Of a DNA stretch of 64,000 bases, positions 54,657 to 64,000 are shown piece by piece. The notes beneath the pieces are model-generated. The model ran no database searches. It was given only the letters and a program-made list of their open reading frames with translations, and had not been told where the DNA came from. Position 1 is the stretch's first letter. Each line of letters starts with the position of its first letter. The stretch is from Cryptomeria japonica. Lineage: Eukaryota > Streptophyta > Pinopsida > Cupressales > Cupressaceae. Both the position numbers and the translations under genes were made by a program. The stretch spans positions 203,588,191 through 203,652,190 of the forward strand of contig NC_081408.1 of assembly GCF_030272615.1 (NCBI RefSeq), given 5' to 3'.

Positions 54657-57500
54657 CCAGTACTTAAAAATCTTATTCATTTCAATTTTAACAAAACCCA
54701 TTTCAAACAAACAAAAGTCCTTCCCAGTAATAAATAATAATAATATATCATCATCTTATTTTTGAAGGTATATAAAAAGATTTATAAGAAAAATATTCTG
54801 AAAAAATACAAATATATATTAATTATTATACAACCAGCAAAGTATATTAGTAAAATCTTATTTAGTAATTTCTTACATTGATATAATATGATGTTTCATC
54901 AAAAGATAGTTATATAATTTCTCCATTGACTCATATATAATAGGTATTAGTTAATAAGAACTCGTCGTTTTATGAGTAAAAGTAGTACATTAATAGTTAA
55001 TAATGATGACCTCTTATGAACCACTACTCATAAAATATAACTCAATGAAAATTAATTAAAAAAAATAAATTATTAAATTCAATAAGACATCATATAATTT
55101 GATACACTACAAAATTAAGCTGTCTATTCTCCATACAAAACAGTACTTGATCAAAAACACCTCTTAATCTACCTTCTCAATATTGTAAAAATGCAAAAGA
55201 ATTTGCTAAAAAACAATTATGTCATTCAAATATGTATTTTTTATTAAATACCGGTTTATATGGAAAATAACAGTTACCCTAGAAAACAATAATTGATGTA
55301 CATGGTAATCATTAAAAATGTTCATCAAATTATTGGTAATAGAACTGAAAGCCGTACATCAACTAGTGGCTGCCATACACATTGGAACCTGACAGGGACT
55401 TTGAATACATCAAGATACGCTTAAAATTAACTGTTTTGAAATTACACTGAATTTATTGATCAAAATTAAATTTTGACTAATAAAACATTAAACTATTTAC
55501 CATTTTATGAATTGCAAAATTTACTATTTGATTTTTTGATTGTTAGGGATGGTATTGTCTATCCTACAGTGTGCTTAAAGATCCATCAGATTTATTCATC
55601 ATTCTCATAGTTATATTTCAATTTATCCGTTCTTGTTTATTCTTTGCAAAATCTCAAAAAAGTCTTTCTGCAACAGGTTTGAATACATTCCGTGTGATTT
55701 CCAGTTTTTTCTATTCGATTCTTAAATGCTAAGACGTATGTGCGATTATATAATATATTTTTATAAAAATTTTAGGAGTTAAATCTTCATGCTCTGCATT
55801 CTTTTTGCTGTTAAATTTCAAAAATCTTGAGCAGATCTGGAAGTTTTTTTGTAGCGCCATTTTGTGTAAAGATTAGCCTGTACCAAGCAATCTCCTTAGC
55901 TACCTACCCTTGTACCTTGTCTATTTAGTTAAAAAAAAATTCAACTACTCAATATTTTTATGGTTAAAGATATGTATTTTAATGGGAAAGTTCATGTTGT
56001 AGACATCTAAATGGTGGTAAGTTCAAATCTCTTAAAATGCAATAAAAATAATACAAAATAAAATAAAATAATTATTCTTTGTGTTCTCTTTTCCCTGATT
56101 TCCTATTTACTACTGTACAATGAGTAGTCAAATTGACAAATTGACAAATTAACATTTTATAATTTTTAAATTTCCATTTCTCATTTTGATATATTGTTTT
56201 ATGGATATGATCATAATTTTTTAGTAGTAATTTCATGTTGTGTTTCATATGATTGTTCCTTGTTTCTATTGTATAAGGTTTTGGGGTCATTTTAAAAACC
56301 TTTTTTAGTTCATAGTTCCAATCCGTTTTAAGTCTTATATTTCTTCTATTGATATTTATTTCTTTCTTTTTAAATTAAACCTTTCATGATAGTCTATTTA
56401 ACACAACTCCTCGATCTCTAAACTTTATTTTCTTCTCCCTTTTTCTTCTTATAATTTGGCTATATCAATTAGAATTTTCAATATAGAAAAAGTACAACAC
56501 TTTCTTTGTTTGAGCTTCTCTCTTAATCTTTCCATCACTTTCTCTACTGTTTAACAACCCAATTTCTTTTCCTTCTTTTCTCCTTTACTAATAGCTAGAT
56601 TTTTCCTTTCAATTTCTCTCTTTACAATCACCAATATTAATACTACATTCTTGTAATGGGAGTACTGTAAAAGAATACTATAGGTATTTCTCAACCACTT
56701 ATGTGAAAAAAGAAATCTCTAAAAAGGAAACTTGACCAACATACCAAGCTGAAATTTGTAGTTATATAGGACTATTTCCACATAATCTAATGCTAAAAAT
56801 GCATGCAAACAAATATTCAGAATGAAAATGGAAAATAATAGAGAAACATACCATCAAAATGACACAAGATATACAAATCATATTTTATTTTTAAAACATT
56901 TAAAATAATTGATATTTAATATTTAATATATTAATTTTAATGGAAATATCAAATACAGATTTATATAATCAATTAAAACAAAAAAAAAGGGTAAAAATTT
57001 ATTCAATAAGAGAAAGAGATACAAAGTGAGAAGGGTCACACGTCAGCAAAAAAATATCATTACACAACTCTATCAATCTCCATTAAATGATTCAAACAAG
57101 TAATATAAATTTCTAAATAATAGATTTTTTATTAATAGATTCTTAGAAAACATGAAATTTAGCAATATTGGTTACAGTGGTCTCTTATCCCCAGGCCTAA
57201 AGATCTTATTCATTGTGATTTTCACACAAGCCATTTCAAACAAGCAAAAAATCTCTCTAGTAATAAATAATAATAAATCGTCCCATTTTCGAATAATTGA
57301 CTGCTTTAGTTGGTTCATAAAGGTTGTTTTACTTGCTTCATCGTCGATAGATGGAATGTTTTAATGTACGAAGATAAAATCAAGTTATCTTTTCTTATTC
57401 ATTCTTTACAAATCTCAAAGCTTGTCTTTCTGCAACAGGTTTGAATACATACTGTGTCGTTTACATACGTTTCGCCATTATTATTCGATTCCCAAAATCC
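54657..57500. repeat. two diverged direct copies, spaced ~2.5 kb (54657- and 57185-)
   Basis: Copy 1 has ATCTTATTCATTTCAATTTT, CATTTCAAACAAACAAAA and AGTAATAAATAATAATAA at 54668-54740. After ~880 bp it has TCTTTCTGCAACAGGTTTGA near 55660. Copy 2 has the same words at 57200-57280 and ~57425, separated by only ~150 bp. An extra ~0.8 kb is therefore present in copy 1 or lost from copy 2. No coding frame in either. The DNA between them (55750-57150) is AT-rich with nothing recognised. Confidence 0.6.
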
Positions 57501-57818
57501 AATGTAAACTGACACGAAACATATCTAATGGACTTTTAAAAGTCACAAATTCCATAAAGCAGATTTGATTACATTTCGGATTCGTATATATAAATCCATA
57601 TGGGATTCGAAATATAGATCGATCTTCTTTTAACAAAACAAATTTAACCACGGGGATTCTAAATAAATTCTAAACAATCTCCCTAATATGTACAACAGTA
57701 CTATTGGGTTTTAGTACTCATCTCTCATAGAATAATCTCGCTGGCTGCCTACTATCATTGCTAATCTATTCACATCAATGGAAAACAAAATGATTAAGTT
57801 TAAATAGTTTAGATGATC

Positions 57819-58110
57819 TGATGTTAGGATCTATGACTGTTGCATTTGAGATGTTAACTTTTACAACGATCAAACTGAAAGTTTTGAGACTGAAATTGAA
57901 ATGCTTAAACAAACATTATGATGATTAAACAATAAAAAAAGAGATATAGAAAGAAGAGAAGAGATCATAAGTTTGATAACGGAGTTCATCCAAACAGGAC
58001 TACGTCTCCGGGTCCATCTCCAATGAGCGACCAATCCAATAAAATGCCAAAATGCTTTAATACAATCTCCAAAAAGAGTTTTAGAACCAACAATCTCTCC
58101 ATAGCTTGCT
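57819..58110 (-). repeat. left LTR of the Gypsy-like element (matched part)
   Basis: Pairs with 61117-61309. Shared words include ACATTATGATGATTAAACAA, AAGAAGAGAAGAGATCA and AAAATGCCAAAATGCTT. The full LTR may reach beyond 58110. Confidence 0.8.
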
Positions 58111-58599
58111 CACAAAGTCGTAATAAGAAAATCCCTAACTTTTATCACCCTCCAAAAGTCTCACAAGAGGTTTACAAAAGTTGATTCTAGAGAGAGAGAC
58201 TTTGTCTAAAAAGCTATACGGCAGAGTAAGAAATTCCTTCATCAAGATTCTCTATTCACTCCAATTACTCACCATTCTCTAATTCCCAAGTACAAAAATC
58301 ATCCCCCCTTCTATACAATTCCATATGGTAAAATGGGGTTAAAACAATAATATTTTACAAGATCCCCATATTTCCCAATTTTAAACTATATGTCTAAAAG
58401 AACCCTTAAAATACCACATAATCCTTTAAAAACCCCAACCCATTTAAATACATAGCTCATATAATTTGAGCCTTAACAATATATTTCTTAGTTTGGTTTA
58501 AATATAGTTTAATGTATATAGTGGGGTCCCTTTTCTTTTGGATCACCACCACATTCAATGAAATTCTAAACTATCAAATCTCATCCCAAAACAACAACA

Positions 58600-58815
58600 T
58601 TGTATAGCGGTAGGGAGTGGTGGCATGTAACAATGGGGTCACTGGTTCAAACCACTGGCCCTCCATATCTCATTATAGGGTGTTCGATAGTCTTTAAATA
58701 GAGCTAAGGCTGATACCATATGAATGTGGATGTTGTAGTGGTGGATAAAAAGCATAGTGGAGGGGAGTTGAAGGGTTCGATTCCCTTTCACACCAATTTT
58801 GGTGAACTGCAACAA
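58600..58815 (+). mobile_element. candidate dimeric tRNA-derived SINE
   Basis: Two tRNA-like promoter pairs lie in tandem. The first has TAGCGGTAGGGAGTGGTGGC (A-box-like) and CTGGTTCAAACCACTGG (B box). The second has GTTGTAGTGGTGGATAAAAA and AAGGGTTCGATTCCCTTT, a perfect T-arm-like hairpin around GGTTCGATTCC. The first resembles the head of plant Au-type SINEs. No target duplication or clear tail was found. It lies within or beside the left LTR of the Gypsy-like element. Confidence 0.5.
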
Positions 58816-59480
58816 ATAACAACCCGCAACCAAAGGTGCCACATGGCAAATTTGGAACTATTTTGACTAGAACACATCCTCTAGATCAATCCTCCCCACT
58901 AGATAACTTTTGTACCTACAAAAGTTGCATTTATTAAGAAATTAAGTGAGAGCATGGCCTCCCCACTTGTCCTATATCATTTGTCCATCTATACACCTGC
59001 CTCATCACCACAATCAAGACTGCAACAATATTGTTGAACATATGCATCATTCCATCACTTCCATAAGCATCTACATCAATTGTTCTAGATACTAACCAAT
59101 AACCACTAATTAATATCAATCTAAATAACAATGCAAATATAAAAGTGAATGAATCGACCACATGACTATTTTCCATAACAAGAACATTTTTACCCAAGGG
59201 AACCTCCAAATTCTCAATCATAAGTTGAGGACTAGGAGCATTATTGCCTACATTTAGTGTCTCCTCCTATTGTACTATTGGCATATCCTATGATATCTAA
59301 TCTTGATTAATCTTGATTGCTCCAAGTTCATTCCAAGAACCACTTGATTTGAAAAACATAAGAGACAAATCTTTACTTGCATTAATCACCCTCTTCAACT
59401 GCCCTATGTTTGCAAAAGGCCCATTAGTCTTAATCCTAAGAGAATGTACAATATAATGGATGTCATGTTTAAACAAATGA
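58816..59480. other. no domain recognised (inside the Gypsy-like element)
   Basis: The position where polymerase would be expected holds only a 95-codon minus-strand frame with no recognisable motif. It probably marks the deletion junction. Confidence 0.45.
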
Positions 59481-59482
59481 TA

Positions 59483-59810
59483 CTAATTAAATTCCCTGTA
59501 GAAAATAGCCTTTTGATCATATAAATATGGGCTACCCCACACTATCCCAAAAATATCTAGTGGAACCACATCAAACTGTACCTCATCAACATGCTTACTT
59601 GTGATTGTGAACCTTAAAGTACATTGCCTTGTTACTTGTGATTCATTGTTTTCGCAAACCCAACCTAGTGGATAAGGTCGCTTATGTGGTGTAGTTTTCA
59701 ATCCCAAATTCCGTACATTTTTTGAGATTAAGTTAGTTTGCGATCCACTATCTATGAGTGCATGAACTTTAGTGTGTTTAGCAACAACCCTTATATGAAA
59801 AGGCTCATTT
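59483..59810 (-). pseudogene. Gypsy protease (retropepsin-like)
   Basis: The minus strand reads VHALIDSGSQTNLISKNV, then LGLKTTPHKRPYPLGWVCEN, VTRQCTLRFTITSKHVDEVQ and FDVVPLDIFGIVWGSPYLYD. The DSG active site is intact and the order is that of plant Gypsy proteases, where HP-PY-LGW--- and VVPLD-C-V-LGSPYL-- are conserved. The LISKNVRNLG junction stays open, so ~105 codons are continuous. Confidence 0.88.
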
Positions 59811-60019
59811 TTTTTCTTATCTTAAGGGACATCATAGACTTGAGAAGTAGAAGCACAATTAGCAACAGAAACATTGGCAATAGAATCTTTACCTTGTAAT
59901 CCCATTGTTGTTACCTTAGCTTCATCTTCAGACTTTGAACCAATATCTGTAACAAGATTAATGGCTTTCTCCTTACCTTTATGTTTTCAAGCCCATTTTT
60001 GCTTCAATTCTAGATGCAA

Positions 60020-60760
60020 CTACCAACAATGATCTTTGCCATGCCCGTTCATGTCACAATGAGAGCATGTGAGTTGATCATCCTTCTTAATGCTAGTTGT
60101 CTTCTTCCCTTTTCCTATCTCTACAACTTTAGATGAATTTTGTACAAAATTATCACTATCAATATTCTTACCTCTAGACTCTAGGTGTGTGCCTTGAACA
60201 CTAACTTCATCCAAATTACTAGGGTTCAATATCAGAATAGTATGTCTTAGGTAAGAATTCAAACCACATATGTATTTAAGCAGTGTATCCTGAGTATATA
60301 ATGGAACATTCAAAGCAATAGCTCATTTCCTAAACTCATGGGTGTAATCTTGGACATACTAACCATTAGCTTTCCTAAAGGTTTCCTAGTTCATTGTCAA
60401 TTGTTGCATATGACCTAGCTTGAGTAGAACAACTTCTTGAGAGAAACAACAAATTCCATCCAAGTCACACCGACATTACCATCGTGAGCAATTTCTGCTT
60501 GAGTCCTACTCTCCCACTAGGTGAGAGATTTTCCTCCTAACCGGAGAGTAGCTAACTGGATCCTGGAAGCATCTTCTACTAGGCCTTGAATCCTACAATA
60601 CACTTCTACTTGTTGGACCCAATCATCTAGCTTTTCAACATCTAACTCCCAAGAGTACTTAGGTAATTCAAATTTTACATATAGTTTAATTATAGGCTTA
60701 GATGTTCTCTTGAAATGATTAATAGAAGTAGAAGAAGAAGAAAGGGAAGAAAGAGGAGAA
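60020..60760 (-). pseudogene. Gypsy gag with zinc knuckle
   Basis: The minus strand shows SWELDVEKLDDWVQQVEVYC, SRIQLATLRLGGKSLTWWES, VGVTWMEFVVSLKK, QDYTHEFRK, and then LNVPLYTQDTLLKYICGLNS. It continues to CSHCDMNGHGKDHCW, a knuckle ending in C-W. It follows the Retrotrans_gag order. Stops and a frameshift near 60410 break it. Confidence 0.87.
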
Positions 60761-61116
60761 GGATATGAGGATTTTTTGGTGGTGAATCACCACCTTCTGA
60801 TCACTTCCCTTTGTACTCTTGATCTTCATGGTCTTTCGATGAATCTCCTCTTTCATGATTCATCAATTCTTGCCTCTCTTTGTAGAGTAGTTCCACCATA
60901 ACCTTCATATCAAGAAAGGCTTACTGAAAGTCTCTTTCATTGAGCTTAGGGTATTCCTATTCAGTTTCAATTTCTGACATCTTTGGTGGAAAGGTCCTTT
61001 GTTTACTGATCTTAGGATTATACTTTATAAATGTGCCTTCACCTCGCCAACTCTTAGATCATGCTAACATCCACCTCTGCAAACACTAATCAAACAATCT
61101 CTAATGCCACTTGATT

Positions 61117-61309
61117 TGATGTTAGAATCTATGACTATTGCATGTGAGATGCTAAGTTTTACAACGATCAAATTGAAGGTCTTGAGATTGAAATCCAAAT
61201 ACTTAAACACACATTATGATGATTAAACAATAAAATACAAGACAAAGAAAGAAGAGAAGAGATCACAAGCGACTGATCCATTAAAATGCCAAAATGCTTC
61301 AGTATTGTG
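61117..61309 (-). repeat. right LTR of the Gypsy-like element, truncated
   Basis: Partner of 57819-58110. It begins next to the primer-binding site and loses similarity after AAAATGCCAAAATGCTTCAG. Confidence 0.8.
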
Positions 61310-61930
61310 ATGGTGTAATTTGGAACTAGGGTCATACCAAGTAGGTTAACAACACCAGTTAGCCAAATTAACCTACAGATTGAAAGGAGGATGAACTTTC
61401 AATAATTCCAACCTCAATTCTATTAGGAAGAGGGTTGAATGCTGATTGAGGTCATATTTCCCCTTTTGTTTGAGTTGAAATTGTGTAATTTTGAATTAGG
61501 TTTGGAAATTGAGAATACTAAATCTATTGTAATGAAACGATGAAAACACAGTGTTGCAGAAATTATATAGAGCCACAAGGTAGGATCTAAGCTACAGAAG
61601 CGAATCAGAGTCCACACCTATAAACATGGGGAAATTTGTTGAGACCAAGAGGTAGCAACCTGGTCCCTCTATAGCACCCTGGTCTTGGGGGTCCTCGAAA
61701 GATCTAAGAAAGGAAATTCACTTTATCTTGGTCTCCTCTATCCTTTCCATCCCTATATGGTTCGTGAATCTGAAACTTACATAGTAAAAGCAAAATTTTG
61801 TTGTGGGTGGCTATATAGGGCTTTGCCTTAGTCAAAACCCTTATTTTCATGATTTCCACCTCCACAAATAACTGATAATGTATTGAAAATATGTGTGCAA
61901 TAATCTTGTGTGTATGTTTTAACATTATTT
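61310..61930. other. no gene seen
   Basis: Non-coding sequence with no identified element. Confidence 0.45.
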
Positions 61931-61959
61931 CGGAATAGTCCGTAGGCGGCATTTTTGAT

Positions 61960-62420
61960 CGGGTGGCACCCATTCTTTTTTATTTTCTAGCTATGCTCCC
62001 GTACAAAATGCGTGAGATAGATGTCATCTCGGCATTGTTTCTATTCTCTTTCTTTTTCCATTTGGAGTTGCCAAGTCGTCCAATTTTTTTATGGCATGGC
62101 ATTCCTCTCAGCCCCACCATCCATCATGTGAAGGTAAGAACACTCAGTGCCTCTGCGCTGTCTGAATTGTTTATGTTTTTGTGCTCTTTTTCAGATTTCC
62201 TCAGAGCTGCCGCATGTCTTCCATGGTGGTTCATGATTCAAGATGCGATTCGCATCAAGGTTTTTTTGTTGAGCAGGTATGGAGATTTCCATGATATGGT
62301 GGAAATAACAACTTCAGGGGTGATTTTGTTGGGCATGATCTCATAGGTTGCCACGATAGGTTTTCTGGCTAGAAGTAGTTGCTGGAAGGTTGCCAAAGCC
62401 GCGAGCTATTAGCTGAGCTG
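61960..62420 (+). other. possible small spliced locus with one canonical intron
   Basis: GC content rises locally. ATG at 61993 opens MLPYKMREIDVISALFLFSF, a signal-peptide-like hydrophobic stretch, then RPIFLWHGI. At 62136 a consensus donor AAG/GTAAGA appears, and at ~62200 a pyrimidine-rich acceptor TTTTTCAG/AT, enclosing a ~66-nt intron. After splicing the frame soon stops at a TGA. The P-F--WHGI phrase behind a signal peptide faintly resembles palmitoyl-protein thioesterase N termini. Probably a gene fragment. Low certainty. Confidence 0.33.
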
Positions 62421-62970
62421 AGGGCTCTATTTATGCTTATGTTTTCCTTGTTTTAGGGGTTCAGACTTTCAAAGAGTTTTTTAGACTTTTTGATCTTTTG
62501 AAGAAGCCTTTACGTTGATTTAATTTAATGGATGATAGATAGATCATATTGTGCCTATGGCTTCTGTGATGGTTTTATTTGAAACTTAATATATATTAAT
62601 TTTTGTGTTGTTTTCAAGTTCAATAATTTCTATGATATTTGCCGTGAGACTTCATGGATTAAACTATGTGTCAAAGACTTGTTATCTGTTGAATGAATAG
62701 TTAATATCATTTTATGTTGAATGAGTGTTATGTTGGATTATTCTCTTGAATGGGCCTGGGTAGGTAGATTGTTGAATTATCTTTAAAATGAGATGTTTCT
62801 AGATTTAATATGTTGTTAATGCTTTTACAAAATGTTCTAGGGCATTGCCTAAATAGTGTAGACCATTTTACTTTAAGTTTCCTCCTTCCCTTTTCCTCCC
62901 CAATTATAATGAAGAGCCGACTTCTTAAAGCCAAAGGTCATTCAGTGAGTTTTGCGCAATAGGTCCCCCA
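62421..62970. other. no gene seen
   Basis: AT-rich sequence after the possible spliced locus. No coding or repeat signal. Confidence 0.45.
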
Positions 62971-63843
62971 TCATAACACAACTATTGGACCCAAGCATAC
63001 GTGCCCACACATGACACAACTATGGGGCACACATATGTGTGGAGCTGAGGATGATGTGTCAATGCCACCAAATGCACCACTACCATCAAGAGTAGGTTGA
63101 GCTACTGACGCAACCTGAGAAACCAAAAGGCTACTCAAAGAGTGAATAGTCGATATGGTCTGTGAATCCCCCTCACAAATGATATCAGGATGCTGCACTA
63201 CATGTGTGAGATCAACAGGAGGAGGGGAGACATATGGGCCCTAGACTACTCTGACTGCCCTAGGTCTATTTTGGGGCATACCTAAACCTACACCCTAGAA
63301 AGGTTGGATGTCAAAGTAGTTCACATGTTTGAGTAAAACAAACTCAACATACAATGTTTTTATGAAATAGAAGGGGATATCAAGATTTTTGTTGGGTGAT
63401 TTATCGAAAACCATCCACCAACGATCACAAAAGTTTTTCACAATCCCATCATTTGTGCACCATTTAATAGAAAGTTTTGTTTTCTGGGGATCTACGGGCT
63501 GACCAGTACGGGGATTGACAAACAATGAGGCAATTTCGGCTTTGGATATCTCAAGATCCTTGTTATCCTTATACTACAAGCCATCTACATATTTTTCCCT
63601 CATAGAATCTCGCCACAAAAGGGTGACATTGTGCTCCTCAATCATGGTTTCCATACTTTTTATGATCAACTTGAGAGGATCAAACATTGGGTTTAGATGA
63701 GGGAACCTACGATATACTTCTGCAATCCCCCTTAATTCATTCAAATTTTGTGCAATCAAATCCTGAATTGAGGGGGGGTTTGGCCAATGAGGGTTTGGTT
63801 GTTGCAGTTGTGGTTGGTCAGTGTTTTCATTGTTATCCCCCAT
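62971..63843 (-). pseudogene. 291-codon frame broken only by three amber codons
   Basis: From the ATG at 63843 (MGDNNENTDQPQLQQPNP) one frame runs to TGA at 62971, with no frameshift but TAG at 63574-63576, 63295-63297 and 63241-63243. Readable parts are LNELRGIAEVYRRFPHLNPM, LLWRDSMREKYVDGL-stop-YKD, VNPRTGQPVDPQKTKLSIKW, FCDRWWMVFDKSPNKNLDIP and VDLTHVVQHPDIICEG. The N terminus is Gln/Pro/Asn-rich. I do not recognise the family; a gag-like or transposon-borne ORF is possible. Each amber is one change from CAG (Gln) or TGG (Trp). Confidence 0.7.
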
Positions 63844-64000
63844 TTTTAACCTAATTGAATGTAAACAATTAAATTTAGTTAACAAATTTAAACAATTAGG
63901 TATTTGATTAAAAAACCTAGTTTTCGTAAAAAAACCATATTTTCAATGAAAAATCAAATAAACATTAACAAAAAATGAATGAAAATGATTCAAAATGATA
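63844..64000. other. right edge, 5' flank of the preceding frame
   Basis: AT-rich upstream sequence of the minus-strand frame. The element or gene to which it belongs may continue past the window. Confidence 0.4.

Larger units (their letters stand above)
57819..61309 (-). mobile_element. Gypsy-like LTR element reduced to gag and protease
   Basis: The same ~200-bp LTR piece starts at 57819 (TGATGTTAGGATCTATGACT) and 61117 (TGATGTTAGAATCTATGACT). Inside the right one, on the minus strand, lies TGGCATTAGAGA, a Met-tRNA-like primer-binding site (compare TGGTATCAGAGC). Gag and protease follow in the minus direction. Reverse transcriptase, RNase H and integrase are absent before the left LTR. The right LTR is truncated near 61309, with an internal deletion compared with the left. 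Confidence 0.82.

Noticed and set aside
58740-58800. Functional tRNA gene
   Set aside because: A T-arm-like hairpin is clear, but no full cloverleaf with acceptor and anticodon stems can be drawn; more like a tRNA-derived SINE head.

Overview
This is a stretch of seed-plant nuclear DNA, AT-rich and gene-poor. It is packed with nested, decayed retrotransposons: L1-type LINEs with RNase H domains, Copia and Gypsy LTR elements, and SINE-like insertions. It also carries PPR-type pseudogene pieces. The low gene density, large introns and old layered insertions suggest a large genome, possibly a gymnosperm; the sequence alone does not prove that. All product calls come from reading translations and motifs by eye, without database searches.

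Layout. 1-3010: a ~0.2 kb hairpin, then a 2.24 kb near-perfect inverted repeat. Each arm carries a fragment of a plant DRM-type (rearranged-motif) DNA methyltransferase, and the two 3' ends face each other. 3011-9842: remains of a plus-strand Copia LTR, then a minus-strand Copia element. 9840-13990: two diverged direct copies of a ~1.3 kb unit, each with a broken PPR reading frame. 14505-34994: an ancient tandem copy of a host gene, shredded by insertions. These are LINE fragment A, a block holding a PPR-like fragment, a LINE tail, a 728-bp tandem repeat and nearly complete LINE B, and then LINE C. 34995-40457: a second minus-strand Copia element that kept one LTR and 51 bp of the other. 40458-45260: the better copy of the host gene, with five exons and a predicted 167-residue protein of unknown function. 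45261-49720: an exact 108-bp duplication, a LINE tail, and a 2,962-bp LTR element with 333-bp LTRs, a 5-bp target duplication and one coding region (coiled coil, G-patch, two zinc knuckles). That element interrupts the last exon of another minus-strand gene remnant. 49720-57500: LINE debris and AT-rich repeats. 57819-61309: a Gypsy-like element reduced to gag and protease, with a tRNA-like dimeric SINE. 61960-64000: a possible small spliced locus and a 291-codon reading frame broken only by three amber codons.

How it fits together. The only locus that reads as a plausible host gene is the five-exon gene at 41936-45260; its upstream tandem twin is dead. The rest is transposon history. In LINE B, LINE A and the 63-kb frame, the stops breaking coding frames are nearly all TAG where Gln or Trp is expected, or TGA where Arg is expected. 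That is the pattern expected from deamination of methylated CHG and CG sites. An inverted repeat of a DNA methyltransferase gene in a landscape decaying by methylation is the most striking observation here.
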